Positions 56,948-64,000 of a stretch of 64,000 bases of DNA are shown piece by piece. How positions within the stretch are numbered: the stretch's first letter is position 1; each line of letters starts with the position of its first letter. The notes under the pieces are model-generated. The model was not told where the DNA came from and did not search any database. It was given only the letters and a program-made list of their open reading frames with translations. The translations under genes and the position numbers were made by a program. The stretch lies in the NCBI GenBank assembly GCA_017305195.1, contig JAFKMU010000047.1, positions 186,001-250,000 on the forward strand, in the 5' to 3' direction. The stretch comes from Verrucomicrobiota bacterium (GTDB lineage: Bacteria; Verrucomicrobiota; Verrucomicrobiia; Chthoniobacterales; Terrimicrobiaceae).

Positions 56948-57340
56948 AAAACAGCGTCTAACGCGATCTCCATTATGAGCTATCTCGCAGCCCGCCCAGG
57001 CATGCGTGCCGGATCAGGGGAGATCGCGGAGGCTCGTTCCATTTCCCAGCCGCTCACCGCGAAACTTTTAACCCAACTCGCTGCGGCGGGGTTGGTCGCT
57101 GGACAACCGGGGCCAGGCGGCGGATACGCGCTGGCGCGGCCCGCGGATACAATCAATCTCGCAAGCATCATCCGGCTTTTTGAGCAGACGGAGCTTCCTT
57201 CTCTCTGCCCCTTTGGCCCCGACTGGTGCGGCCACGGCGCGCCGTGCCCCTTGCACGACGTCATAGGCCAGATGGTTGAAAGCAATAAACGTTTCATTGA
57301 AGAAACCAGCCTCGCCCTTTTTTTGCCCCCGATGGGCTGA
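56933..57340 (+). CDS. Rrf2-family regulator, NsrR/IscR-like
   Basis: 135 aa. Winged-helix DNA-binding region (AISIMSYLAARPG, ISQPLTAKLLTQLAAAGLV, GPGGGYALARP) and three Cys (92, 99, 105; LCPFGPDWCGHGAPC) that match the cluster-binding pattern of NsrR/IscR. With RIC upstream and nitrate genes downstream, an NO-sensing [Fe-S] repressor is the best guess. ATG 56933; longer frames run through RIC. Confidence 0.87.
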   Translation: MFIYGKTASNAISIMSYLAARPGMRAGSGEIAEARSISQPLTAKLLTQLAAAGLVAGQPGPGGGYALARPADTINLASIIRLFEQTELPSLCPFGPDWCGHGAPCPLHDVIGQMVESNKRFIEETSLALFLPPMG

Positions 57341-57356
57341 CGAAAAGCATCCTCCC

Positions 57357-58403
57357 ATGTTTACCACACTTAACCTGGCCGCTCTCCTCACCGCCACGCT
57401 GGCAACTTTGGGGTTGGTGGTTTCAATCTTCGTCGGTTCCCGCAATCTGGGAAACTTCGATCCAGCTCTCATCGCGTACCTCTTCGGCTGCATATTCGCC
57501 TGTTTCGGCGTCGTCTATCGCTACATCGTTTGGCTCCAGCGCCCCCCCACCTGGCGGTATTTTGTGCGCGGGTGGCAGTTGTTCTTTTCCGGCAAGGCTA
57601 TCGTGTATGGCTGGGAACTGACCAAACACTTCGTGGTGAATTTTCTGGGTCAGCGTTTCATCCGCAACCGCGGCAAGGCTCTGGGCTACGGACATTTTCT
57701 CATGGCCTGGGGGTGCATGCTAGCCTTTGCCGTCACGTTTCCGCTGGTCTTTGGCTGGATTCATTTCGGATTGAAACCCGGCGGCATCGATACTTATGAA
57801 ATTTACACCTTCGGATTCAAGACGGCGGAGTTCCCTCTGCACACCTGGATCGCCACATTGATTTTCAACGCGCTCAATTGGTCCGCGATCCTCGTCATCG
57901 CCGGCGTGATGCTCCTGATGCGCCGCCGCCTCACGCATGCTGGCCAGATTGCCATCCAGACCTTCGAAAACGATTGGCTGCCCCTGCTTCTGCTCCTGGC
58001 CATTTCAGTTACGGGCATCGGGATCAGTCTCGACTACAAACTTATGGAAGGCCGCGCCCACCAGTTCATGGCCATCACCCATGCGATCACGGTGATTTTG
58101 TTTTTGATCTGGATGCCGTTTGGAAAATTTTTTCACATCATTCAACGTCCTGCGCAATTGGGCATCGCGATCTACCGCAAGGCCGGGGCCGAAGGCCCTC
58201 AGGCGGTCTGTCCGCACACCGGCGAGGAATTTTTGCCGGGGATGCAGGTGGATGATCTCAAAACTGTCACCGCGCAGCTAGGCTGCGACTTCACCCGGAA
58301 GGACGGCAAATCCCACCTCGACTACAGCCCGCGCGGCAAACGCGCCCTGCTCGCCCGCGCCCACCTCAAGGCCCGTGCAGAGTCCGGTCGCTATTTCGGA
58401 TAA
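57357..58403 (+). CDS. NarI/HdrE-like membrane cytochrome b subunit
   Basis: 348 aa, about six helices (roughly 8-26, 35-60, 112-136, 162-187, 207-225, 238-257). Candidate haem ligands include His91, His113, His136, His162, His235 and His242. A cytoplasmic C-terminal domain follows with [11 protein letters not shown]. It resembles the NarI/DsrM/HdrE quinol-oxidising family but not closely enough for a firm name. It begins 16 nt after the Rrf2 gene and 4 nt before the molybdoenzyme, so it probably anchors that enzyme to the membrane and supplies electrons. Confidence 0.75.
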   Translation: MFTTLNLAALLTATLATLGLVVSIFVGSRNLGNFDPALIAYLFGCIFACFGVVYRYIVWLQRPPTWRYFVRGWQLFFSGKAIVYGWELTKHFVVNFLGQRFIRNRGKALGYGHFLMAWGCMLAFAVTFPLVFGWIHFGLKPGGIDTYEIYTFGFKTAEFPLHTWIATLIFNALNWSAILVIAGVMLLMRRRLTHAGQIAIQTFENDWLPLLLLLAISVTGIGISLDYKLMEGRAHQFMAITHAITVILFLIWMPFGKFFHIIQRPAQLGIAIYRKAGAEGPQAVCPHTGEEFLPGMQVDDLKTVTAQLGCDFTRKDGKSHLDYSPRGKRALLARAHLKARAESGRYFG

Positions 58404-58407
58404 TCTT

Positions 58408-60624
58408 ATGGCCACACTCCCCGTCTCCCCCGAGTCAATTATCGCCCAATTCGGACCGAGCCTGAATTTTCCCAAGCCCGAAGGCATTCCCGGGCGTGAC
58501 GAACCGGACGCCGTGGTGAAGACGCATTGCTGTTTCTGCGGCATGCAGTGCGGCATTAAGCTGCTCGTCAAAAACAACCACATCGTCGGCTTCGAGCCAT
58601 GGGAGGAATTTCCCTTCAACGAAGGCCGACTCTGTCCGAAAGGCGTTCAGCGTTATCTGCAAAACGACCATCCCGACCGCTTGCTCACGCCCATCGTTCG
58701 CGTCGCAGGCAAGGGATTCGAGAAAACCGGCTGGGATCCCGCGATGGAACGCATCGTTTCGGAAATCCAGCGCATTCAGTCGGAGCATGGCAATGATGCC
58801 TTTGCCATGCTCTCAGGCGTTTCATTGACCAATGAAAAAAGTTACCTCGTCGGCAAATTCGCTCGTGTCGCGCTGAAGACAAAGAACCTCGATTACAACG
58901 GTCGCCTTTGCATGGTCAGCGCCGGAGCCGGCAACAAAAAAGCCTTCGGTCTCGACCGCGGCTCAAACAACTATTCCGACCTCGCCCATGCCGAAGTGAT
59001 CATGATCTGCGGCACCAATGTAAGCGAAACCTTCCCGACGCTCACCCACTGGATCTGGCAGGCCCGCGACAACGGCGGCCAACTCATCGTGGTCGATCCG
59101 CGGCTCACCCCGATTGCCCGTACCGCCGACCTGCACCTGCCCGTGCGCCCTGGCCGGGATTCGGCGCTCTACGGCGCGATCCTGCACCAGCTCATCAAGC
59201 ACGACTGGCTCGACCGCGACTTCATCGCCAACCACACCACCGATTTCGACAAGGCCTGCGAAGCCGTGGCCGACTACGACCTCGACTGGGCCGAAAGGAT
59301 CACCGGCATTGAAAAAGCGAAGATCCTCCGGGCCGCCGAAATGTGGGGCCCGGCCCGCACGAGCTTCCTCCTTCACGCCCGCGGCATCGAACATCACAGC
59401 AAGGGCGTCGAAAACGTTCTTGCCTGCATCAACCTCGTCCTGGCCACCGGCCGGATCGGCAAACCGTATTGCGGCTACGCTACCATCACCGGTCAGGGCA
59501 ATGGCCAGGGCGGACGCGAACACGGCCACAAGTGCGACCAACTTCCCGGCAACCGCGACATCGAGAATCCCGAACACCGCAAGTACATCAGCCAGGTCTG
59601 GGGCATCGAGGAAAAGGACATGCCCGGAAAAGGACTCACCGCCTACGAACTGATGGAGGCCATCCACCGCGGTGAAATCAAAGGTCTGCTCAGCATTTGC
59701 TTCAATCCGCTTGTTTCCTTGCCGAACAACTCCATGATCCGCGAGGCGCTCGAGAAGCTGGAGTTTTACGTCGCGATCGATTTCTTCCTCAACGAAACCG
59801 CCCGCCACGCGGACATCGTCCTGCCCGGCTCCCTGCACGAGGAGGAGGACGGCACCGTTACCACGGCCGAGGGGCGCGTCACCCGCATCCGCAAGGCCAT
59901 CGATCCGCCCGGCGACGCCCGCACCGACACCTCCATCCTGCTCGAACTCGCCAATCGTCTTGGTGCCGGAAAGCATTTTTCCTACGAAACGTCGGAAGAC
60001 ATTTTTAACGAATTGCGCGTGGCTTCCAAAGGCGGCACCGCGGATTATTTCGGCATCACCTACCAGAAGATCGAGGACAACATGGGCGTCTTCTGGCCGT
60101 GTCCGAGCGAGGACCATCCCGGCACACCGCGGCTGTGGGAAGATCGGAAATTCAAGACCCCGGACGGCCGAGCGCATTTCCACGGTGTGGCCTACCGCGA
60201 TCCCGGCGAGGTGACCGACGCGGACTACCCCGTCATCCTCACCACCGGGCGCGTCGTTTCCCAATACCTCAGCGGCACCCAAACCCGCCGCATCGGCAAG
60301 CTCGTCCAGCAATACCCCGAGCCCTTGCTGGAGATTCACCCAAAACTCGCCGCCCGCCTCGGCATCCGCGACCGCGAGACGGTGCGCGTCTCCACTCGGC
60401 GAGGCTGCGCCGAATTCCCCGCACAACTCGTCGAAACCATTCGCGAGGACACGGTTTTTATTCCGTATCATTGGCCCGGAAAAAAATCCGCCAACCAGCT
60501 CACCTCCGGCCACCTCGATCCGATTTCGAAAATCCCCGAGTTCAAAGTCTGTGCGTGCAAACTGGAACCGACCGGAAAGCTCGCCCCGTCCCCTGAAGTT
60601 TCTCAAGCATGGGCCTCCGTATGA
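58408..60624 (+). CDS. NasA/NarB-like molybdopterin oxidoreductase (probable nitrate reductase)
   Basis: 738 aa. N-terminal [4Fe-4S] ligands Cys41, Cys44, Cys48 and Cys77 ([17 protein letters not shown]); probable Mo ligand Cys169 in [10 protein letters not shown], as in cytoplasmic NasA and periplasmic NapA (NarG uses Asp). Cofactor-binding [12 protein letters not shown] and the C-terminal MoCo domain follow. No Tat signal, so cytoplasmic. Neighbouring narK, NO-defence genes and Fe-S subunits support nitrate as substrate. Unlike usual NasA/NarB it is encoded with a membrane cytochrome, ferredoxin and Rieske protein. Confidence 0.85.
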   Translation: MATLPVSPESIIAQFGPSLNFPKPEGIPGRDEPDAVVKTHCCFCGMQCGIKLLVKNNHIVGFEPWEEFPFNEGRLCPKGVQRYLQNDHPDRLLTPIVRVAGKGFEKTGWDPAMERIVSEIQRIQSEHGNDAFAMLSGVSLTNEKSYLVGKFARVALKTKNLDYNGRLCMVSAGAGNKKAFGLDRGSNNYSDLAHAEVIMICGTNVSETFPTLTHWIWQARDNGGQLIVVDPRLTPIARTADLHLPVRPGRDSALYGAILHQLIKHDWLDRDFIANHTTDFDKACEAVADYDLDWAERITGIEKAKILRAAEMWGPARTSFLLHARGIEHHSKGVENVLACINLVLATGRIGKPYCGYATITGQGNGQGGREHGHKCDQLPGNRDIENPEHRKYISQVWGIEEKDMPGKGLTAYELMEAIHRGEIKGLLSICFNPLVSLPNNSMIREALEKLEFYVAIDFFLNETARHADIVLPGSLHEEEDGTVTTAEGRVTRIRKAIDPPGDARTDTSILLELANRLGAGKHFSYETSEDIFNELRVASKGGTADYFGITYQKIEDNMGVFWPCPSEDHPGTPRLWEDRKFKTPDGRAHFHGVAYRDPGEVTDADYPVILTTGRVVSQYLSGTQTRRIGKLVQQYPEPLLEIHPKLAARLGIRDRETVRVSTRRGCAEFPAQLVETIREDTVFIPYHWPGKKSANQLTSGHLDPISKIPEFKVCACKLEPTGKLAPSPEVSQAWASV

Positions 60625-61193
60625 ACGCATTCCGCACCGACCAAGAATTTTTCCTCGACCCGCAGCGGTGCATCGGGTGCCACGCCTGTGAAATGGCCTG
60701 CGCCGAATGCGAGACCAACGGCCAGCTTCCCATGATCCATGTGGACTACGTGGATCGCTACTTCACGCCACAAACCTCCGTGCAGATTTGCATGCATTGC
60801 GAAGATCCCGTTTGCGCCAAGGTTTGCCCAGCCGTGGCCATCGAAAAGGATGAATACGGCATCGTTCACACCGCCAAGACCGATCGCTGCATAGCGTGCT
60901 CAAATTGCGTGAACGCCTGTCCCTTCGGAGTTCCCCGCAAGATCCAGCCGATGGATCTGATGGTGAAATGCAACATGTGTTACGACCGCACCAGCGCGGG
61001 CAAAAAACCCATGTGCGCCACCGTCTGCCCCAGCGGCGCGCTTTTCTACGGAACTCGCGAGGAAATGACCCGCAAACGTCCTAACAGCTCGCCGGTGAAC
61101 TCTTTCAAATTCGGCAAACAAACCGTGAAAACCCGCGTCAACATCATGATGCCCAAAGGAGCCACCGAACTGGTGGTTGATGACAGTGAATAA
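60621..61193 (+). CDS. Four-cluster ferredoxin-like electron-transfer subunit (NrfC/DmsB type)
   Basis: 190 aa with four Cys groups that fit four [4Fe-4S] clusters: [37 protein letters not shown] and CNMCYD...CATVCP. No signal peptide, so cytoplasmic next to the molybdoenzyme. ATG 60621 overlaps the upstream stop in an ATGA junction; ATG 60609 is an alternative. It would pass electrons from the membrane partner to the Mo subunit. Confidence 0.9.
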   Translation: MNAFRTDQEFFLDPQRCIGCHACEMACAECETNGQLPMIHVDYVDRYFTPQTSVQICMHCEDPVCAKVCPAVAIEKDEYGIVHTAKTDRCIACSNCVNACPFGVPRKIQPMDLMVKCNMCYDRTSAGKKPMCATVCPSGALFYGTREEMTRKRPNSSPVNSFKFGKQTVKTRVNIMMPKGATELVVDDSE

Positions 61194-61710
61194 TCCCACC
61201 CTTCCTCCGAAATCCGCGCCTGAAGTGGATTTTCCCATCGACCGCGTCGAGGCCGAACACGTCTCGCGCCGCGAGTTTGCCAAGTTCCTCTGCCTCGTCT
61301 CCGCCGGCATGGCGGTGGGCAGCGGCTGGGTGGCGATCAAGGACAAGATCGTCCCGCCCTTCCGCATAAAAGGCGAAGTGTTTGTGTGCAAAACCATCGA
61401 CGTCGTTCGCGGCGGCACTCATCCGTTCACCGTCGAAGGGTCGCACATTCCTTTCATCCTCATCCATCTCAACGACGGTTCCTTTCGCGCCTACGAACAA
61501 AAATGCACCCACCTCTCCTGCGCGGTTTATTATTCCCCCGACCACAACAAGATCGAATGTCCATGCCACCACGGATTTTTCGACGCCTCCACGGGGGCCG
61601 TGCTCCAGGGGCCGCCGCCGCGTCCGCTGCCGCACTTGGAGGTCGTCATCCGCAATAATGACATTTTTGTGCGTGAACCGCAGGAACATGAGCCCGCCAA
61701 ACACGCCTGA
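61180..61710 (+). CDS. Tat-anchored Rieske [2Fe-2S] protein
   Basis: 176 aa. A twin-arginine motif ([10 protein letters not shown]) and hydrophobic helix lead into a Rieske fold. Box I is CTHLSC (Cys109, His111, Cys114) and box II CPCHHG (Cys127, Cys129, His130). Cys114 and Cys129 are the extra disulfide pair of the bc1/b6f-type, high-potential Rieske proteins; NirD and dioxygenase ferredoxins lack them. So it is likely anchored and exposed outside the cytoplasm. Start overlaps the ferredoxin gene by 14 nt. Confidence 0.87.
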   Translation: MTVNNPTLPPKSAPEVDFPIDRVEAEHVSRREFAKFLCLVSAGMAVGSGWVAIKDKIVPPFRIKGEVFVCKTIDVVRGGTHPFTVEGSHIPFILIHLNDGSFRAYEQKCTHLSCAVYYSPDHNKIECPCHHGFFDASTGAVLQGPPPRPLPHLEVVIRNNDIFVREPQEHEPAKHA

Positions 61711-61713
61711 CCC

Positions 61714-63222
61714 ATGAGCAATTTTCGCAACGCCCAAATCCAGGCGCATCCCTCCAAAACGAACACCCTCTCGCTGGGCATCATTTGCGTGCTCGTGTTG
61801 GTGCTCATCATGCAAATCTGGCTGCTCACCGCCGCCCTCAACGAGTCCCTCAATGGCAACAACGCCGTCAAATGGCCCGCTTTCTGGGCCTCTGTGGTTT
61901 TGTTTTTTAGCGGTGCCGCTCTCATCCGCTATCTTCCCGGACCCATCCGCCTCCCGGTGCGCCCGACTGTGAAGGAAAGCTTCCGCAATGCCCCGCTCGC
62001 CTGGCGCACCCTGGCTATTAGCGCCGTGTCGCTCGCGCTGGCGTTCGCAGTATGGTTCATGTGGTCGGCCATTCCCCTGCGGCTCAACAAAGCGGGCTTC
62101 GACCTCTCCCGTCAGCAGCTCTTCTGGCTCACCGCCACGCCCGTTTTGCTCGGCTCGTTGCTGCGCATTCCCTACGGGCTGATCGTCTCCACCTTTGGCA
62201 GCCGGAAAAGTTTCGCGGCGGTTACCCTGGCCCTGGCATTGCCTTGTCTGGCCACGGGTTTTGCCGTGATGAACCCGGCGACACCGTATTGGGTGCTGCT
62301 CGCCTGCGCCGCCCTCACCGGCATCGCCGGGGCGAACTTCGCAACCTCGATGGGCGTGGTGAATCTGTGGTTCCCCAAACAGGCACAGGGCACCGCCCTC
62401 GGCATCAACGGCCTCGGAAACTTCGGCGTCACCATCGCGCAATTTGCCATCCCGCTCGTCATCGGGTTTTCCTTCCTAAATCCCGGCACGTCCGCTGCGG
62501 CACAACCCGCAATGCACCTGGAAAATGCCGCCTTCCTCTGGATTCCGTTCGTCCTCCTCTGTACTGCGCTCATCTGGTTCGGCACGAAGGATTTTCCCAC
62601 CGAACCCAAATCCTTCGCCTCGCAGTTGGTGGCCGGGAAACGCCTGCACACATGGGTGCTTTCGACGCTGTATTTCCTCACCTTCGGCTGCTTTGTCGCC
62701 ATGGGCGCGTCGCTGCCGCTGATCATTCAATCCATCTTTGCCGATGCCCCGGGGGGCGCGCCCAATCCCCTGATCTTTGCCCCGCTCGCTGCCGCCGTGG
62801 CCACCATCATGCGTCCCGCTGGCGGATGGCTCGCTGACAAAGCCGGCGCCGGACTTATCACCTCGATCTCGCTGGGCACGATGGCCCTTGGCGGGTTCAG
62901 CCTTTCGGCCTTCACCAAGGCGGACCAATTCCCCGGCTTCTTCACCTTCATTCTCCTGATCTGCGCCGCCGCCGGGCTCGGCAATGGCAGCGTGTTTAAA
63001 ATCATTCCTCAGGTTCTGCCCAAGGAAGCTGGCGCGGCCATCGGCATTGTGAGCTGCCTCGGCGCGCTCGGCGGATTTTTCCCGCCCCTGCTTCTCGGCT
63101 GGACGATGGACCACCACGGTGGTCCCGCCCTCGCCTACTGCGCCATGGCCGTTTTTGCCCTCCTCTGCCTCGGCCTCAACGGCTGGTTCTACCACCGCGC
63201 CAATTCCGAATCGCACTGCTGA
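61714..63222 (+). CDS. narK: NarK-type nitrate/nitrite transporter with N-terminal two-helix extension
   Basis: 502 aa MFS protein. About 12 helices from residue 95, with nitrate-porter features GINGLGNFGVTIAQF and GNGSVFKIIPQVLP, and an Arg in FWLTATPVLLGSLLRIPYG. Before them lie two additional helices (LGIICVLVLVLIMQIWLLTA; WASVVLFFSGAALIRYLPG). It follows the Rieske gene by 3 nt. Direction (nitrate uptake, nitrate/nitrite exchange) is not readable from sequence. Confidence 0.9.
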   Translation: MSNFRNAQIQAHPSKTNTLSLGIICVLVLVLIMQIWLLTAALNESLNGNNAVKWPAFWASVVLFFSGAALIRYLPGPIRLPVRPTVKESFRNAPLAWRTLAISAVSLALAFAVWFMWSAIPLRLNKAGFDLSRQQLFWLTATPVLLGSLLRIPYGLIVSTFGSRKSFAAVTLALALPCLATGFAVMNPATPYWVLLACAALTGIAGANFATSMGVVNLWFPKQAQGTALGINGLGNFGVTIAQFAIPLVIGFSFLNPGTSAAAQPAMHLENAAFLWIPFVLLCTALIWFGTKDFPTEPKSFASQLVAGKRLHTWVLSTLYFLTFGCFVAMGASLPLIIQSIFADAPGGAPNPLIFAPLAAAVATIMRPAGGWLADKAGAGLITSISLGTMALGGFSLSAFTKADQFPGFFTFILLICAAAGLGNGSVFKIIPQVLPKEAGAAIGIVSCLGALGGFFPPLLLGWTMDHHGGPALAYCAMAVFALLCLGLNGWFYHRANSESHC

Positions 63223-63224
63223 GC

Positions 63225-63686
63225 ATGACCGAAACCACCACTCTTCCCGACCTCGCCAGCCGCGCCGACATCATCCGGCTCGTGGATCGCTTCTACGACC
63301 GCGTCCGCGCGGACGCCACCCTCGGGCCGATCTTCGACGGCATCGCGAAGGTGAACTGGGAAAAGCACCTGCCGAAACTTTACGACTTCTGGGATACCGT
63401 GCTTTTCCGGGCCAACACCTTCCGTGGAGACCTGATCGGTGCCCATGCGCAACTCATCCCCGCCGCAGGCATGGGACAGGAACTCTTCGACCATTGGCTG
63501 ACCCTATTCCGCACAACCGTCGCCGAGAATTTTTCCGGCCCCAAAGCCGGGCACATCGTGCGCTGCGCCGAGGACATGGCGAACGTCATCTACAGCAAGA
63601 TACACCAAGTTCCAGACCCGCGCTTCGACCCCGCCAAACTGACCCCCGAGCAGCGCGCCCGCTACGCCACCTATCGCAACAAATGA
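63225..63686 (+). CDS. Group III truncated haemoglobin
   Basis: 153 aa, 2-on-2 globin of the TrHbP/Ctb type: LVDRFYDRVRADATLGPIFD, VNWEKHLPKLYDFWDTVLF and the proximal-His region LIGAHAQLI. These usually bind O2 and NO and protect against nitrosative stress, consistent with the neighbours. It starts 2 nt after narK. Confidence 0.9.
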   Translation: MTETTTLPDLASRADIIRLVDRFYDRVRADATLGPIFDGIAKVNWEKHLPKLYDFWDTVLFRANTFRGDLIGAHAQLIPAAGMGQELFDHWLTLFRTTVAENFSGPKAGHIVRCAEDMANVIYSKIHQVPDPRFDPAKLTPEQRARYATYRNK

Positions 63687-64000
63687 AGGCGAACCCGGGA
63701 GGGGAGTCCCGCAACACAGCGATCATTTATTCCCTGCGACGGGCTTCCATCTTTGACGGGCTTCCCGAGGAGGACTTGGCGCAGGTTGCGGGGTACGCTT
63801 CGCTCAAATCGCTTGCCAAAGGGGAATATTTGTTCCGGGAAGACGACCCTGCGTGCGGATTTTATGTGGTGAGGCGAGGCATCATCAATGTTCATCGCGT
63901 GTCCGCCGATGGCCGTGAACAGGTCATCCATCTTTTCCGAGTCGGCGAATCGCTGGCCGAAGCCGCCCTTGCGGGCGATCGAGGCTATCCGGCGGACGCT
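63683..64000 (+). CDS. Crp/Fnr-family regulator, 3'-truncated by window edge
   Basis: First 106 residues only. The cyclic-nucleotide-binding-like barrel starts with LRRASIFDGLPEEDLAQVAG, LAKGEYLFREDDPACGFYVV and RGIINVHRVSADGREQVIHL. No N-terminal Cys cluster like FNR is visible, so it could be a DNR/NnrR-type NO sensor or redox-independent. ATG overlaps the haemoglobin stop (ATGA). The HTH is beyond the window. Confidence 0.88.
   Translation, partial: MKANPGGESRNTAIIYSLRRASIFDGLPEEDLAQVAGYASLKSLAKGEYLFREDDPACGFYVVRRGIINVHRVSADGREQVIHLFRVGESLAEAALAGDRGYPADA

Overview
The window looks like the chromosome of a verrucomicrobium, probably of the Spartobacteria/Terrimicrobium type. The pointers are a high-GC genome, a PEP-CTERM protein, a secreted protein of the TIGR02597 type, a DUF5069 protein, large multi-domain secreted proteins with DxDGDG-type C-termini, and a tyrosine integrase of a style I associate with this phylum. 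No rRNA gene or complete tRNA gene is visible, so the assignment rests on protein families and is inference.

Layout. 1-2070: end of mutY and a lone trpB. 2072-8968: a minus-strand nitrogen-acquisition cluster (Cache-LuxR regulator, type III glutamine synthetase, glutamine amidotransferase, creatininase-family hydrolase, NrtABD/TauABC-like ABC importer). 9082-12514: gatC-gatA, a PmtA-like methyltransferase and two unknowns. 12498-15945: pyrimidine-base degradation (dihydropyrimidinase, PreA, beta-ureidopropionase). 15970-17553: GH32. 17626-23491: a seven-gene Mrp/Mnh Na+/H+ antiporter operon. 23795-28777: GH30, an FAD oxidoreductase, AraC and HxlR regulators and an SDR. 28839-33215: RarD and a CydDC-type ABC exporter. 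33355-37510: SDR, small proteins, glpX, DUF5069 and a Tat-exported aldo/keto reductase. 37576-45827: a malonate decarboxylase operon (mdcACDEGBH) preceded by three HupE-like membrane genes. 46189-53113: secreted and PEP-CTERM proteins, including a giant phosphoesterase gene broken by a palindromic repeat, and a TPR protein.

From about 54150 to the right edge lies what looks like an integrated island. It begins with the 3' half of a tRNA-Arg(ACG) (the expected att scar), then a tyrosine integrase and a truncated IS630-type transposase. A compact, co-directional nitrate/NO module follows: RIC-type iron-sulfur repair protein, NsrR/IscR-like Rrf2 regulator, NarI-like cytochrome b, NasA/NarB-like molybdoenzyme, four-cluster ferredoxin, Tat-anchored bc-type Rieske protein, NarK transporter, group III truncated haemoglobin and a Crp/Fnr regulator cut by the window end. 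The att geometry predicts that the island continues beyond the window to an intact tRNA-Arg.

The most unusual observation is this nitrate module. It combines a cytoplasmic NasA-type catalytic subunit with a NarI-like membrane cytochrome and a disulfide-containing Rieske protein of the quinol-oxidising type, a composition I do not recognise as any of the standard Nar, Nap or Nas enzymes. Next in interest are the GS-III/amidotransferase/creatininase/ABC cluster, the malonate operon with HupE-like proteins where a malonate transporter would be expected, and a PreA lacking its ferredoxin domain.
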